In this document: piece by piece, positions 6,499 to 13,639 of the stretch | How positions within the stretch are numbered: the first letter of the stretch is position 1 | Layout: the number at the start of each line of letters is the position of its first letter | Assembly (NCBI GenBank): GCA_002368805.1 | Contig: DFFH01000044.1 | Coordinates: 1 to 14,349, forward strand | Length of the DNA stretch: 14,349 nucleotides | DNA from: Mageeibacillus sp. UBA3781 | Lineage (GTDB): Bacteria > Bacillota > Clostridia > Saccharofermentanales > Saccharofermentanaceae | Reading direction: 5' to 3' | Program-made: the position numbers and the translations under genes | The notes under the pieces: generated by a model | Database searches by the model: none | The model's input: the letters and a program-made list of their open reading frames with translations, nothing else | Told to the model about the DNA's origin: nothing

Positions 6499-8724
6499 AT
6501 GGAAAATACAAAAATCGATGCGATGAAAATATCCTTTGACGGCCCGGCGAAGTGCTGGGAAGAGGCGTTGCCGGTCGGGAACGGAAAACTCGGCGGCATG
6601 GTGTTCGGGCTTCCCTATACGGAGCGGATCCAGCTCAATGAAGACAGCGTCTGGTTCGGCGGACCGCAGGACAGAAACAATCCGTCCGCACTCGAGAATC
6701 TTCCGAAGATAAGATCGCTCATCATGGAGGGACGGATCCGCGAGGCACAGGAACTGTGCACCTTCGCACTTTCCGGACTTCCGGAGGAACAGCGTCACTA
6801 CGAGCCCCTCGGGAATCTTTATATCGAGTTTGACGGGCAGGAGATGGAATACTCCGGTTATTCCCGTACACTCGACCTTGCGACAGCGACAGTCACGACA
6901 AGTTACGTTATGAGACGCACGATTGGCGGGAGGACATCCGATGTGAGATATACCCGTGAGGTCATCGCGAGCTTCCCGCAAAATGCGATGATCATCCATC
7001 TTATCGCGGATCAGCCCGGTGCGCTTAGCTTTCATGCACAGCTCGGGCGCGGCGCGGGAAAGCCCTGGGAAGAGATCCCGTACCAGAAGCAGACGATAAG
7101 AAGACAGTGCTATAACGGCTTCTGTGACAGTATCACCGGAATGACCGGAGGGATCCAGATCATGGAGGCCACATCCGGCGGAAACGGTGTGCATATGGCC
7201 TGCGGCATCAAGATCGTCGCAAAGGGCGGGACGTCTGAACTGATCGGAAATACCACGCGCATCCATGATGCGGATGAGGCCCTGATCATCCTCTGCGCGG
7301 ATACGACTTTCCGGAAGGAAGACCCGGCAGGATCGGTGCTCGCAAGACTAGAAAAGGCAAGTGCTTTTGCATGGGAAGAATTATATAGCGAACATGTAGA
7401 AGACTACCGGTATCTCTTTGACCGCGTGAAACTTCATATCGACGGGCAGGAGGAAGTTGAGCGCTTCTTCCAGTTCGGACGGTACCTTATGATATCCGGA
7501 TCCCGTCCGGGATCGCTGCCGCTGAACCTCCAGGGCATCTGGAATCAGGACTTTGCGCCGGTGTGGGGGAGCCGGTTCACGATCAATATCAATGCGGAGA
7601 TGAATTACTGGCCGGCGATGGTGACGAACCTGGCCGAGTGCCAGGAACCCTTGATCGAACTGATCAAGAGGGTGCGTGAGAATGGCCGCGTGACCGCGCG
7701 GAAGATGTATGGCTGCGGCGGGTTCATGGCACATCATAATACGGACATCTGGGGCGACACTGCGCCGCAGGACGTCTGCATCAGCTCGAGCTACTGGGTC
7801 ATGGGCGGCGCGTGGCTGGCACTTCACATCTGGGAGCAGTACCTCTTTACGATGGACCTCGATTTCCTGCGCGGACACTATGACATCATGCGCGAGGCGG
7901 CCGAGTTCGTGATGGACTACCTCATCGAAGACGGGAAGTACCTCGTGACGTGTCCGACGCTCTCGCCGGAAAATACTTATATCCTGCCCGATGGCGAAAA
8001 GGGCGTGATCTGCAAAGGCGCGTCGATGGACAACCAGATCATCACCGAACTTCTGAAGGCCTGCATTGCTGCGGAGAAGGCGCTGGGGATTGAAGGACAG
8101 GCAGCTTCGAAGGGGAATTCGGCTGTAGAATCGGACGAAGTCGCAGGCGCGCTTTCTATATCTTCGCGTGCGGCGGAAGTGCTCTCGCGCATCGCTCCGA
8201 TCCGCGTGGGCAAGCACGGGCAGATCATGGAGTGGAACGAAGACTACGAGGAAGCCGAGCCGGGACACCGGCATATTTCGCAGCTGTTTGCGCTCTACCC
8301 CGGAACACAGATCACACAAACGGAACAAGTGCTTTTCGAGGCGGCAAAGAAAACGATCGAGCGGCGACTGTCGTTTGGCGGCGGGCATTCCGGGTGGAGC
8401 CGGGCGTGGATCATCAACATGTATGCGCGGCTCGGGGAAGGGGAGAAGGCCTGCGAGAACCTGATGCACCTGATCCAGAAGCAGACCCTGCCGAACCTCT
8501 TTGACAATCATCCGCCGTTTCAGATCGATGGAAACTTCGGCGCGACGGCCGGTATCGCGGAGATGCTGGTGCAGAGTCATGAGGACGAGGCCGTGTATCT
8601 GCCTGCGCTTCCGGAGGCGTGGGCGAAGCATGGCGTGGTCGAGGGCCTCAGGCTTCGCGGCGGGAAGACGGTGAAGGTTCTTGAGTGGCGCGACGGGAAG
8701 GTCGTGCGGCTCGAGATTCGATGA
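6499..8724 (+). CDS. Glycoside hydrolase family 95 protein (alpha-L-fucosidase type), cytoplasmic
   Basis: 741 residues covering a whole GH95 enzyme. The N-terminal beta domain opens with PAKCWEEALPVGNGKLGGMVFG and RIQLNEDSVWFGGP, followed by an (alpha/alpha)6 catalytic domain and a short C-terminal cap. Visible active-site signatures are TININAEMNYW (Asn363 and Asn365, matching the paired Asn of the Bifidobacterium 1,2-alpha-L-fucosidase AfcA), SPENTY (Glu491, general-acid position) and FQIDGNFGATAGIAEML (Asp677). GH95 members remove alpha-1,2-linked L-fucose by inversion, and some prefer L-galactose. There is no signal peptide, so it should act on imported oligosaccharides. A loop at about 531-560, rich in Ala, Ser and Gly, looks longer than in relatives. 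The start at 6499 is backed only by GAGG about 10 nt upstream; Met9 (6523) is an alternative because family homology begins there. The symporter downstream has its own promoter. Confidence 0.93.
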   Translation: MENTKIDAMKISFDGPAKCWEEALPVGNGKLGGMVFGLPYTERIQLNEDSVWFGGPQDRNNPSALENLPKIRSLIMEGRIREAQELCTFALSGLPEEQRHYEPLGNLYIEFDGQEMEYSGYSRTLDLATATVTTSYVMRRTIGGRTSDVRYTREVIASFPQNAMIIHLIADQPGALSFHAQLGRGAGKPWEEIPYQKQTIRRQCYNGFCDSITGMTGGIQIMEATSGGNGVHMACGIKIVAKGGTSELIGNTTRIHDADEALIILCADTTFRKEDPAGSVLARLEKASAFAWEELYSEHVEDYRYLFDRVKLHIDGQEEVERFFQFGRYLMISGSRPGSLPLNLQGIWNQDFAPVWGSRFTININAEMNYWPAMVTNLAECQEPLIELIKRVRENGRVTARKMYGCGGFMAHHNTDIWGDTAPQDVCISSSYWVMGGAWLALHIWEQYLFTMDLDFLRGHYDIMREAAEFVMDYLIEDGKYLVTCPTLSPENTYILPDGEKGVICKGASMDNQIITELLKACIAAEKALGIEGQAASKGNSAVESDEVAGALSISSRAAEVLSRIAPIRVGKHGQIMEWNEDYEEAEPGHRHISQLFALYPGTQITQTEQVLFEAAKKTIERRLSFGGGHSGWSRAWIINMYARLGEGEKACENLMHLIQKQTLPNLFDNHPPFQIDGNFGATAGIAEMLVQSHEDEAVYLPALPEAWAKHGVVEGLRLRGGKTVKVLEWRDGKVVRLEIR

Positions 8725-8730
8725 AAAGAG

Positions 8731-8849
8731 CGCTATTTTACAGATCGTTCGACAAATCGGGGTTGAGTGTCGAACAAAGTGTCGAATAAGGCACGTATTT
8801 TACATATCGTTCGACAAATCGGGGTTGAGTGTCGAACAAAGTGTCGAAT
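8731..8849. repeat. 62-bp tandem repeat, two copies, with TGTCGAA-type dyads
   Basis: Two nearly identical units with a 62-bp period lie between the GH95 stop and the symporter promoter. Each holds GTTCGACA, then its inverse TGTCGAAC 13 bp later, then a third related site TGTCGAAT 4 bp further on (8747-8754, 8768-8775, 8780-8787; and 8809-8816, 8830-8837, 8842-8849). Six such sites in about 100 bp suggest either binding sites for a regulator or a hairpin-forming 3' end. No U-run follows, so it is not a classical terminator. Confidence 0.85.
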
Positions 8850-8896
8850 GATTCTCAAGATGGAATCTGCACACGCTAGAAATTCCCCCGTTTCTC

Positions 8897-8905
8897 TGCT
8901 ACTAT
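8897..8905 (+). promoter_or_regulatory. putP: Extended -10 promoter of the symporter gene
   Basis: TGCTACTAT is an extended -10 element (TGn followed by TACTAT) 31 bp upstream of the ATG. No good -35 lies at 17 bp. The strong ribosome binding site AGAGGGGGG (8922-8930) ends 6 nt before the ATG at 8937. The 62-bp repeats end about 50 bp upstream of this promoter, a position suited to upstream control. Confidence 0.5.
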
Positions 8906-8936
8906 TAACATGTTGTAAAGTAGAGGGGGGTAAGTT

Positions 8937-10511
8937 ATGTCAACGACTAATATCGTTATTATGATCGCGATCGGCGCGTATCTTCTCTTGATGATCGCGA
9001 TCGGTGCTATCTTCAGCAGAAAAAACAAGAACACAGACGATTTCTATCTGGGCGGCAGAAAGCTCGGCCCGATCGTTACCGCGATGAGTGCGGAGGCGTC
9101 CGACATGAGTTCCTGGCTCCTAATGGGACTCCCGGCGGTTGCTCTGATGACGGGTATTCCGGAGGCATTCTGGACGGCGCTCGGCCTGGCGATAGGTACC
9201 TACCTGAACTGGCTGTTCGTTGCAAAAAGACTCCGTGTCTATACGCAGAAAGTCGATGCGGTCACGCTGCCGGACTTCTTCAGCAAGCGTTTCGGCGATG
9301 AGCATCACATCATCACATTTGTTGCCGCTGTCTTCATCGTCATTTTCTTCGTACCTTATACCGCTTCGGGATTTGCGGCCTGCGGTAAGCTCTTTTCCTC
9401 GCTGTTCGATGTTTCCTACACTTACGCCATGATCGTCAGCGCGGTAGTCATCGTGCTTTACTGCACACTCGGCGGATTCCTCGCGGCATCAACCACGGAC
9501 TTCATCCAGTCCATCATCATGACGGTTGCGCTCCTGGTCGTTCTCGGTGTCGGCGAAGCAGTGACAAACGGCATGGGCAATGTTTTCAGTAATGTAAAGA
9601 ATCTGGACGGCTACCTCGATGTCTTTAAGGGCTTCGACGTCTCGAAAAGCACTGTCGGAAGTTACGGCGCGCTGCCGGTGGCCTCGACGCTCGCATGGGG
9701 CCTCGGTTACTTCGGTATGCCGCACATCCTCCTTCGCTTCATGGCGATCGAAGATAAGAAGAAACTTAAGCTGTCCCGCCGTATCGCTTCCATCTGGGTA
9801 GTGATCTCTATGGGTATCGCTGTTCTGATCGGTATCGTCGGCTATTCTCTGATGAAGAACGGCATCGTTCCGACATATGCGGATTCATCCTCCGCAGAGA
9901 CCATCATTGTTGATGTGGCGAAGTGGATCGCATCGCACGGCTACATCCCGGCGTTTGTCGGTGGTGTTATCCTCGCGGGTATCCTCGCATCCACGATGTC
10001 CACGGCGGACTCCCAGCTCCTGGCGGCGGCATCTTCCGTTTCCCAGAACCTCGTTCAGGAGACATTCGGAAAGAAACTGTCCGAGAAAAAGGCGATGTGG
10101 CTCGCCCGCATCTGCGTTATCGTGATCTCAATCATCGCGATATTCCTGGCGCTCGATCCGAGCAGCTCGGTATTCCGTATCGTATCCTTCGCATGGGCAG
10201 GATTCGGTGCCGTCTTCGGACCAATGGTGCTCTTCGGACTGTTCTGGAAGCGCACGAATAAGTGGGGCGCACTTTCCGGCATGCTTTCCGGCGGTATCAC
10301 GATCTTCGTATGGAAATTCGCTGTCCGTAAGGCTTGTGCAGGCTCGATCCTGGATATCTATGAGCTGCTGCCGGCATTCATCATCGCCTGCATCTTCATC
10401 GTAGTGGTCAGCCTGATCACCAAGGCGCCGGAAAAGGAGATCGGCGAGACCTTCGAAGCTGTAAAGGCAGAGTGCAAAGCGGATCTGAAAGAAGAACTGA
10501 CCAAGGCGTAA
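8937..10511 (+). CDS. putP: Sodium/solute symporter, PutP (sodium/proline) type
   Basis: A 524-residue member of the solute:sodium symporter family (LeuT fold, about 13 helices). The stretch SAEASDMSSWLLMGLPA (51-67) closely matches PutP. Asp56 and Ser58 correspond to the Na+-site Asp55 and Ser57 of E. coli PutP. MSTADSQLL (354-362) carries Ser355 and Thr356 at the PutP Ser340/Thr341 position. The RLRVYT and TLPDFFSKRF segments are also PutP-like. It would import proline, or a related small solute, with Na+ across the cytoplasmic membrane. The first helix contains a short internal duplication (MIAIGA twice, 10 residues apart). A charged cytoplasmic tail ends the protein. It has its own promoter and is flanked by two different 62-bp repeat arrays, so it is probably a single-gene unit. 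Substrate identity within the family is inferred. Confidence 0.9.
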   Translation: MSTTNIVIMIAIGAYLLLMIAIGAIFSRKNKNTDDFYLGGRKLGPIVTAMSAEASDMSSWLLMGLPAVALMTGIPEAFWTALGLAIGTYLNWLFVAKRLRVYTQKVDAVTLPDFFSKRFGDEHHIITFVAAVFIVIFFVPYTASGFAACGKLFSSLFDVSYTYAMIVSAVVIVLYCTLGGFLAASTTDFIQSIIMTVALLVVLGVGEAVTNGMGNVFSNVKNLDGYLDVFKGFDVSKSTVGSYGALPVASTLAWGLGYFGMPHILLRFMAIEDKKKLKLSRRIASIWVVISMGIAVLIGIVGYSLMKNGIVPTYADSSSAETIIVDVAKWIASHGYIPAFVGGVILAGILASTMSTADSQLLAAASSVSQNLVQETFGKKLSEKKAMWLARICVIVISIIAIFLALDPSSSVFRIVSFAWAGFGAVFGPMVLFGLFWKRTNKWGALSGMLSGGITIFVWKFAVRKACAGSILDIYELLPAFIIACIFIVVVSLITKAPEKEIGETFEAVKAECKADLKEELTKA

Positions 10512-10568
10512 ACTTCGCGAAAAGCACTTGTGCGGCAGCACTAGCTTGAAGGGCTCTAACTGATATTG

Positions 10569-10753
10569 GAATTCTATGAAGTGGTCACTGTAGAGGGTAT
10601 TTACAGTGACCACTTTGTTGACTTCTTGAGAAATTCTATGTAATGGTCACTGTAGAGGGTATTTACAGTGACCACTTTGTTGACTTTTTGGGAAATTCTA
10701 TGTAATGGTCACTGTAGAGGGTATTTACAGTGACCACTTTGTTGACTTTTGAG
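10569..10753. repeat. 62-bp tandem repeat, three copies, each with a perfect hairpin
   Basis: Three almost identical units fill the gap between the convergent symporter and radical SAM genes. Each has a perfect 11-bp inverted repeat TGGTCACTGTA / TACAGTGACCA around a 9-nt loop (10582-10612, 10644-10674, 10706-10736). The stem is 14 bp in the first copy (10579-10615). Period is exactly 62 bp. The last unit ends a few bases before the radical SAM stop codon. The units could stop or protect transcripts from both sides, but no long U-run follows any stem, so regulator binding or a mobile REP-like element is also possible. Confidence 0.9.
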
Positions 10754-10758
10754 GAGCG

Positions 10759-12372
10759 TTATTCCACCAGGCGGAAGTTCCCGGTGAGGGGATCGCGCAC
10801 CGATGTATCGATGCGGCCTTTGGCCGGGACTTCTTTTACGAAGTCGGGGCGGCTCTTCGGCACCTCGCGCAGATAGTAGTCCAGCGTCAGGGCTTCACGC
10901 ACTTCTTCCTCGTAGAGTGTCGTCTTTTCTTCTGCGAACTCGAGAAGGATCTCGTAGCGGCGGGACCTCGCCGGAGTCATCACGAAATAGTTCTTCTCCT
11001 TAAAGAAATCCGCGAGTGCGCTGTACATGTCAAACGGCGTCTCAAAGGCGGTGAGAAGAAGCGGCATGGTCACATCGAATTGATGACTGTTGTAGAACAG
11101 ATCGACCATCTCTTCCATGTTCTTCAGGTGGCAGAGCTCATCGAAGCGCAGCCATCTGGTAGATAGAACTTCATATGGCGTATCATCAGAGTGGACGATG
11201 CCGAACTTCTCGCAGTCTTCCTCGATCGGAGTGCCCTTTAGTACTTTCAGAAATCCCAGCGCAAGCTGCGTCGGAGCAAGAGCATACACGTCATTAAAGG
11301 AGTTGCGGAAGCTTCTGTACCCTTCGTAAGGGAGGCCGGCGATCAGATCGAGATGAATAGCGATCGTTTTCGTCTCCGCAAGATCCTGCACGACTTTCTC
11401 GATCTTATGGATCTTCGACGGCCGGTTGATCGCCAGAAGCGTGTCCTGGTTGGTGGTCTGCACACCGATCTCAAGCTGGATCGAGCCCGGACGCATCTTC
11501 CTCAGAATATCGATCTCTTCCTTATCCATCAGCTCCGCAGCGATCTCGAAATGGAAGTTTGTCGTTCCGTTATCGTGCTCGAGGATGTAGTTCCAGATGG
11601 CCTTCGTTCGGGCCTTGTCGCTGTTAAATGTACGGTCGATGAACTTGACCAGCGGGACGTCCTCGTCGAAGAAGAATTGCAGTTCCTTAAAGACGAACGG
11701 CAGGCTTCTGTAGCGCACGGTCTTATCGATCGAGGACAGGCAGTAGCTGCAGCGGTACGGGCATCCGCGGGACGACTCATAATAGACGATCCGGTGGTCG
11801 AAGTCGGACATATCGTCTTCGTAGATGAAGGGAAGTGAATCGAGACTTACCAGATCGTTTCGGATGACGCTCGGGCGCTCGCGCAGGGCGACGTTCGGGA
11901 TGTCCGAGAAGTCAGGGTTCCCGAGCGTGGGCTTCGATATATTCTTCGTATCGTCGAGCTCGTCCTGCACGATCTCCATGGCGCGGCAGTATTGTCCGAC
12001 GACTCTGGTAAAAGCACTCTCCCCCTCGCCGATGAATATCCCCCGGACATTTTTATATTCTTCGAAGAACTTCTCGTAGTGGTACGAGACTTCCGGTCCG
12101 CCGAGCCAGATGTCGATATCCGGCAGGACCTTCGGAAGATCCGACAGGAGTTTTTCTACCGCGCCGATATTCCAGATATAAGTGGAGATCCCGATCGCGT
12201 CCGGCTTTAGGTCACAGATCGAAGAAAGAATAGTATGGATCGGGGTGTTGATCGTCGTCTCATAGATCGATGTCACGCCCGGATAGACGCGGTCCGCGTA
12301 AGCACGGAGCGAATAGACCGCGGGGTTGGAATGGATGTATTTTGCGTTGATGGCGACTAGAAGAAAATTCAT
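10759..12372 (-). CDS. B12-binding domain radical SAM protein (DUF4080-like C-terminus)
   Basis: 537 residues. The N-terminal third resembles a cobalamin-binding Rossmann domain: the start MNFLLVAINAKYIHSNPAVY, the PDAIGISTYIWN strand and the WLGGPEVSY turn. The radical SAM core follows with the cluster motif CPYRCSYC (Cys204, Cys208, Cys211), then an ESSRG/EIGVQTTN/LDLIAGLPYEG succession typical of TIM-barrel radical SAM enzymes. The last 150 or so residues, with LPLLLTAFETPFDMYSALADFF, match what is known as the DUF4080 region. Such proteins bind a 4Fe-4S cluster and S-adenosylmethionine; the substrate is not known. The start is firm: AAAGGAGG (12388-12381) lies 8 nt before the ATG. The ATG overlaps the stop of a small upstream ORF (ATGA), which suggests coupled translation. 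Confidence 0.92.
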   Translation of the reverse strand: MNFLLVAINAKYIHSNPAVYSLRAYADRVYPGVTSIYETTINTPIHTILSSICDLKPDAIGISTYIWNIGAVEKLLSDLPKVLPDIDIWLGGPEVSYHYEKFFEEYKNVRGIFIGEGESAFTRVVGQYCRAMEIVQDELDDTKNISKPTLGNPDFSDIPNVALRERPSVIRNDLVSLDSLPFIYEDDMSDFDHRIVYYESSRGCPYRCSYCLSSIDKTVRYRSLPFVFKELQFFFDEDVPLVKFIDRTFNSDKARTKAIWNYILEHDNGTTNFHFEIAAELMDKEEIDILRKMRPGSIQLEIGVQTTNQDTLLAINRPSKIHKIEKVVQDLAETKTIAIHLDLIAGLPYEGYRSFRNSFNDVYALAPTQLALGFLKVLKGTPIEEDCEKFGIVHSDDTPYEVLSTRWLRFDELCHLKNMEEMVDLFYNSHQFDVTMPLLLTAFETPFDMYSALADFFKEKNYFVMTPARSRRYEILLEFAEEKTTLYEEEVREALTLDYYLREVPKSRPDFVKEVPAKGRIDTSVRDPLTGNFRLVE

Positions 12373-12518
12373 AAGATCCGCCTCCTTTGTGAGCTGCTCA
12401 AAAGCCTGTCGGAGTGTGCTTTTCGAATATAGACATACACACTGCTGCCGCTTCTGCTGTTACTATTAGTGTAGAACTCATAGCCGCATGTGGCAAATGA
12501 TTCCCGAAGATCTTCCAT
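12369..12518 (-). CDS. Small hypothetical ORF (49 codons) overlapping the radical SAM start
   Basis: Reads MEDLRESFATCGYEFYTNSN and continues with an SGSSVYVYIRKA segment to a TGA that overlaps the radical SAM ATG (ATGA). The SVYVYIRKA piece looks like a beta strand and the composition is ordinary for a protein, unlike the competing frame. The frame stays open for 13 more codons upstream of the ATG but has no ATG, GTG or TTG there. No clear ribosome binding site precedes the ATG, so the protein may be a degraded or leader-like remnant. The predicted promoter at 12557-12586 would produce a leader of only about 30 nt. Function not recognised. It encloses one AAAAGCAC motif (Arg-Lys-Ala-His). 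Confidence 0.4.
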   Translation of the reverse strand: MEDLRESFATCGYEFYTNSNSRSGSSVYVYIRKAHSDRLLSSSQRRRIL

Positions 12519-12556
12519 GAATTTGTCGTCTTTTTCGGACGCGTCTGCATACTGGA

Positions 12557-12586
12557 ATTATAGCAGACAGCGCATAAAAATGAAAA
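12557..12586 (-). promoter_or_regulatory. Promoter for the small ORF / radical SAM unit
   Basis: On the minus strand TTTTCA (12586-12581) and an extended -10 TGCTATAAT, whose perfect TATAAT lies at 12562-12557, are 18 bp apart. The -35 box lies in the U-rich tail of the SDR terminator, so the end of one unit and the start of the next are packed together. Confidence 0.6.
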
Positions 12587-12620
12587 GGACCGTCCAAGGT
12601 TTGGGGTGGTTGGACAGTCC
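12573..12620 (-). terminator. Rho-independent terminator of the SDR gene
   Basis: On the minus strand an 11-bp stem with one mismatch (arms 12610-12620 and 12587-12597) encloses a 12-nt loop and is followed by a T-rich run, TTTTCATTTTTAT. It begins about 37 bp after the SDR stop codon. The rest of the 12373-12657 gap holds the next promoter and the small ORF. Confidence 0.7.
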
Positions 12621-12657
12621 GTTTCGGGGGTATATATCAGGGGCGTCGCTAGGAGGA

Positions 12658-13431
12658 TCACATTGCTGTGTATCCGCCATCGACAGGGAGATTGACACCG
12701 GTAACGTAGGAAGAGTTCTTCGAAGCGAGGAACAGTGTTGCTGTATCGAGCTCACCCTCTTCGCCATAGCGCTCTTCCGGGATCATGGTCTTCGCATTCT
12801 GCTGGAAGAAGTCGCTGTTTAAGGTGTCGCGGGTCAGGTCAGTGTAGAAGTAACCCGGGCAGATGGAGTTGACGGTGATGCCATATTTACCCCACTCGGC
12901 AGCCAGTGCACGTGTCATGTTGACGACACCGCCCTTTGCCGCGTGGTAAGGAGCAGAACCACAGATCTTATTTCCGACAAGACCGTACATGGAAGCGATG
13001 TTGATGATACGGCCGTACTTTGCGCCGATCATGTACTTCTTAGCAACCGCTCTTGCGACTCTGAAGGAACCGAACAGGTCGATGTTCATCTCGTTGTTGA
13101 ACTGATCATCAGTGATGTCCTCAGCCGGAGCAACTGCGCCGGTACCTGCGTTGTTCACGAGGATATCTACACGGCCGAACTTCTCGATCACCTTATCGAC
13201 CATTGTGTTGACAGCGTCTGTGTCAGTGATGTCGCAGCGGAGAGCCAGTGTCTCAACACCGAATTCCTTGGAGATATCAGCGCATACTGCATCGATCATC
13301 TCCTGGCGGCGAGCAACGGCAACGATAGCGCAGCCCTGACTTGCCAGTGCTTTTGCCATCTGAACACCAAGACCGGTGGAGCATCCGGTAACGATAGCAA
13401 CTTGTCCCTTGAAGTCAAAATAGTTTGTCAT
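12658..13431 (-). CDS. SDR family NAD(P)-dependent oxidoreductase (gluconate 5-dehydrogenase / FabG-like)
   Basis: 257 residues, the usual size of a classical short-chain dehydrogenase. It has the cofactor motif TGCSTGLG (15-22), NNAG (93-96), catalytic Ser147 (NIASMYG), Tyr162 and Lys166 (YHAAK), and the PGYFYTDLT segment after the active site. The C-terminus VTGVNLPVDGGYTAM is typical. The PGYF.T.LT and SSYVTG wording is closest to gluconate 5-dehydrogenase and related sugar-acid SDRs, but 3-oxoacyl-ACP reductases share most of these features, so the substrate is open. The start is supported by AAAAGGAG (13446-13439), 7 nt before the ATG. It is a single-gene unit with its own promoter and terminator. 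AAAAGCAC falls inside the conserved MAKALAS helix. Confidence 0.92.
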   Translation of the reverse strand: MTNYFDFKGQVAIVTGCSTGLGVQMAKALASQGCAIVAVARRQEMIDAVCADISKEFGVETLALRCDITDTDAVNTMVDKVIEKFGRVDILVNNAGTGAVAPAEDITDDQFNNEMNIDLFGSFRVARAVAKKYMIGAKYGRIINIASMYGLVGNKICGSAPYHAAKGGVVNMTRALAAEWGKYGITVNSICPGYFYTDLTRDTLNSDFFQQNAKTMIPEERYGEEGELDTATLFLASKNSSYVTGVNLPVDGGYTAM

Positions 13432-13468
13432 GTGTTTTCTCCTTTTTATTCTTTATTTTCCGCAAAAG

Positions 13469-13477
13469 AGTATATCA
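13469..13477 (-). promoter_or_regulatory. Extended -10 promoter of the SDR gene
   Basis: The minus strand reads TGATATACT, an extended -10 (TGn plus TATACT), 37 bp before the ATG. No convincing -35 box is seen at the usual distance. It is back to back with the Nudix promoter in the 208-bp divergent gap. Confidence 0.5.
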
Positions 13478-13516
13478 TTTTACCTCTCAAAAAGGACTTT
13501 CCCGTTCATTCGTTAT

Positions 13517-13543
13517 TTGTACAAGAAAAAAATGTGCTATCCT
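13517..13543 (+). promoter_or_regulatory. Possible promoter of the Nudix gene
   Basis: TTGTAC (13517-13522) and TATCCT (13538-13543) are 15 bp apart. This is short, but the extended -10 TG (13535-13536) may compensate. About 90 nt of leader would precede the ATG at 13640, which has a purine-rich AAAGGAAAAG binding site. Confidence 0.4.
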
Positions 13544-13639
13544 ATAAACACCTTGCAAGACGACAATGAAAACGGCAAAGTGATTTTCACATTGATTTTC
13601 ATTTCTTGCGAAAGACCTTCGAAGTGAAAGGAAAAGAAA

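Noticed and set aside
6334..7266. 310-codon minus-strand frame across the Z-DNA tract and the GH95 start
   Set aside because: Its C-terminus is a low-complexity translation of the GT/GC repeat and the remainder mirrors the GH95 gene; no ribosome binding site or family motif.
7381..8631. 416-codon minus-strand frame opposite the GH95 gene
   Set aside because: Antisense shadow of a gene whose active-site motifs are all on the plus strand; the translated product is Arg/His-rich with no recognisable fold.
8747..8849. LexA/SOS box reading of the TGTCGAAC sites
   Set aside because: The Gram-positive box needs CGAAC and GTTCG four bases apart; here the inverted arms are 13 bp apart and the closer pair is direct, not inverted.
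8767..8964. 65-codon plus-strand frame through the two 62-bp units
   Set aside because: It is made by the repeat, overlaps the symporter promoter and start, and has no protein-like composition.
10569..10753. CRISPR array
   Set aside because: The units are identical over their whole 62-bp length with no variable spacers, there are only three, and no cas genes are near.
12398..12661. 87-codon minus-strand frame in the gap before the radical SAM gene
   Set aside because: It runs through the SDR terminator and the next promoter; the other frame (12369-12518) has a more protein-like sequence and an ATGA overlap.
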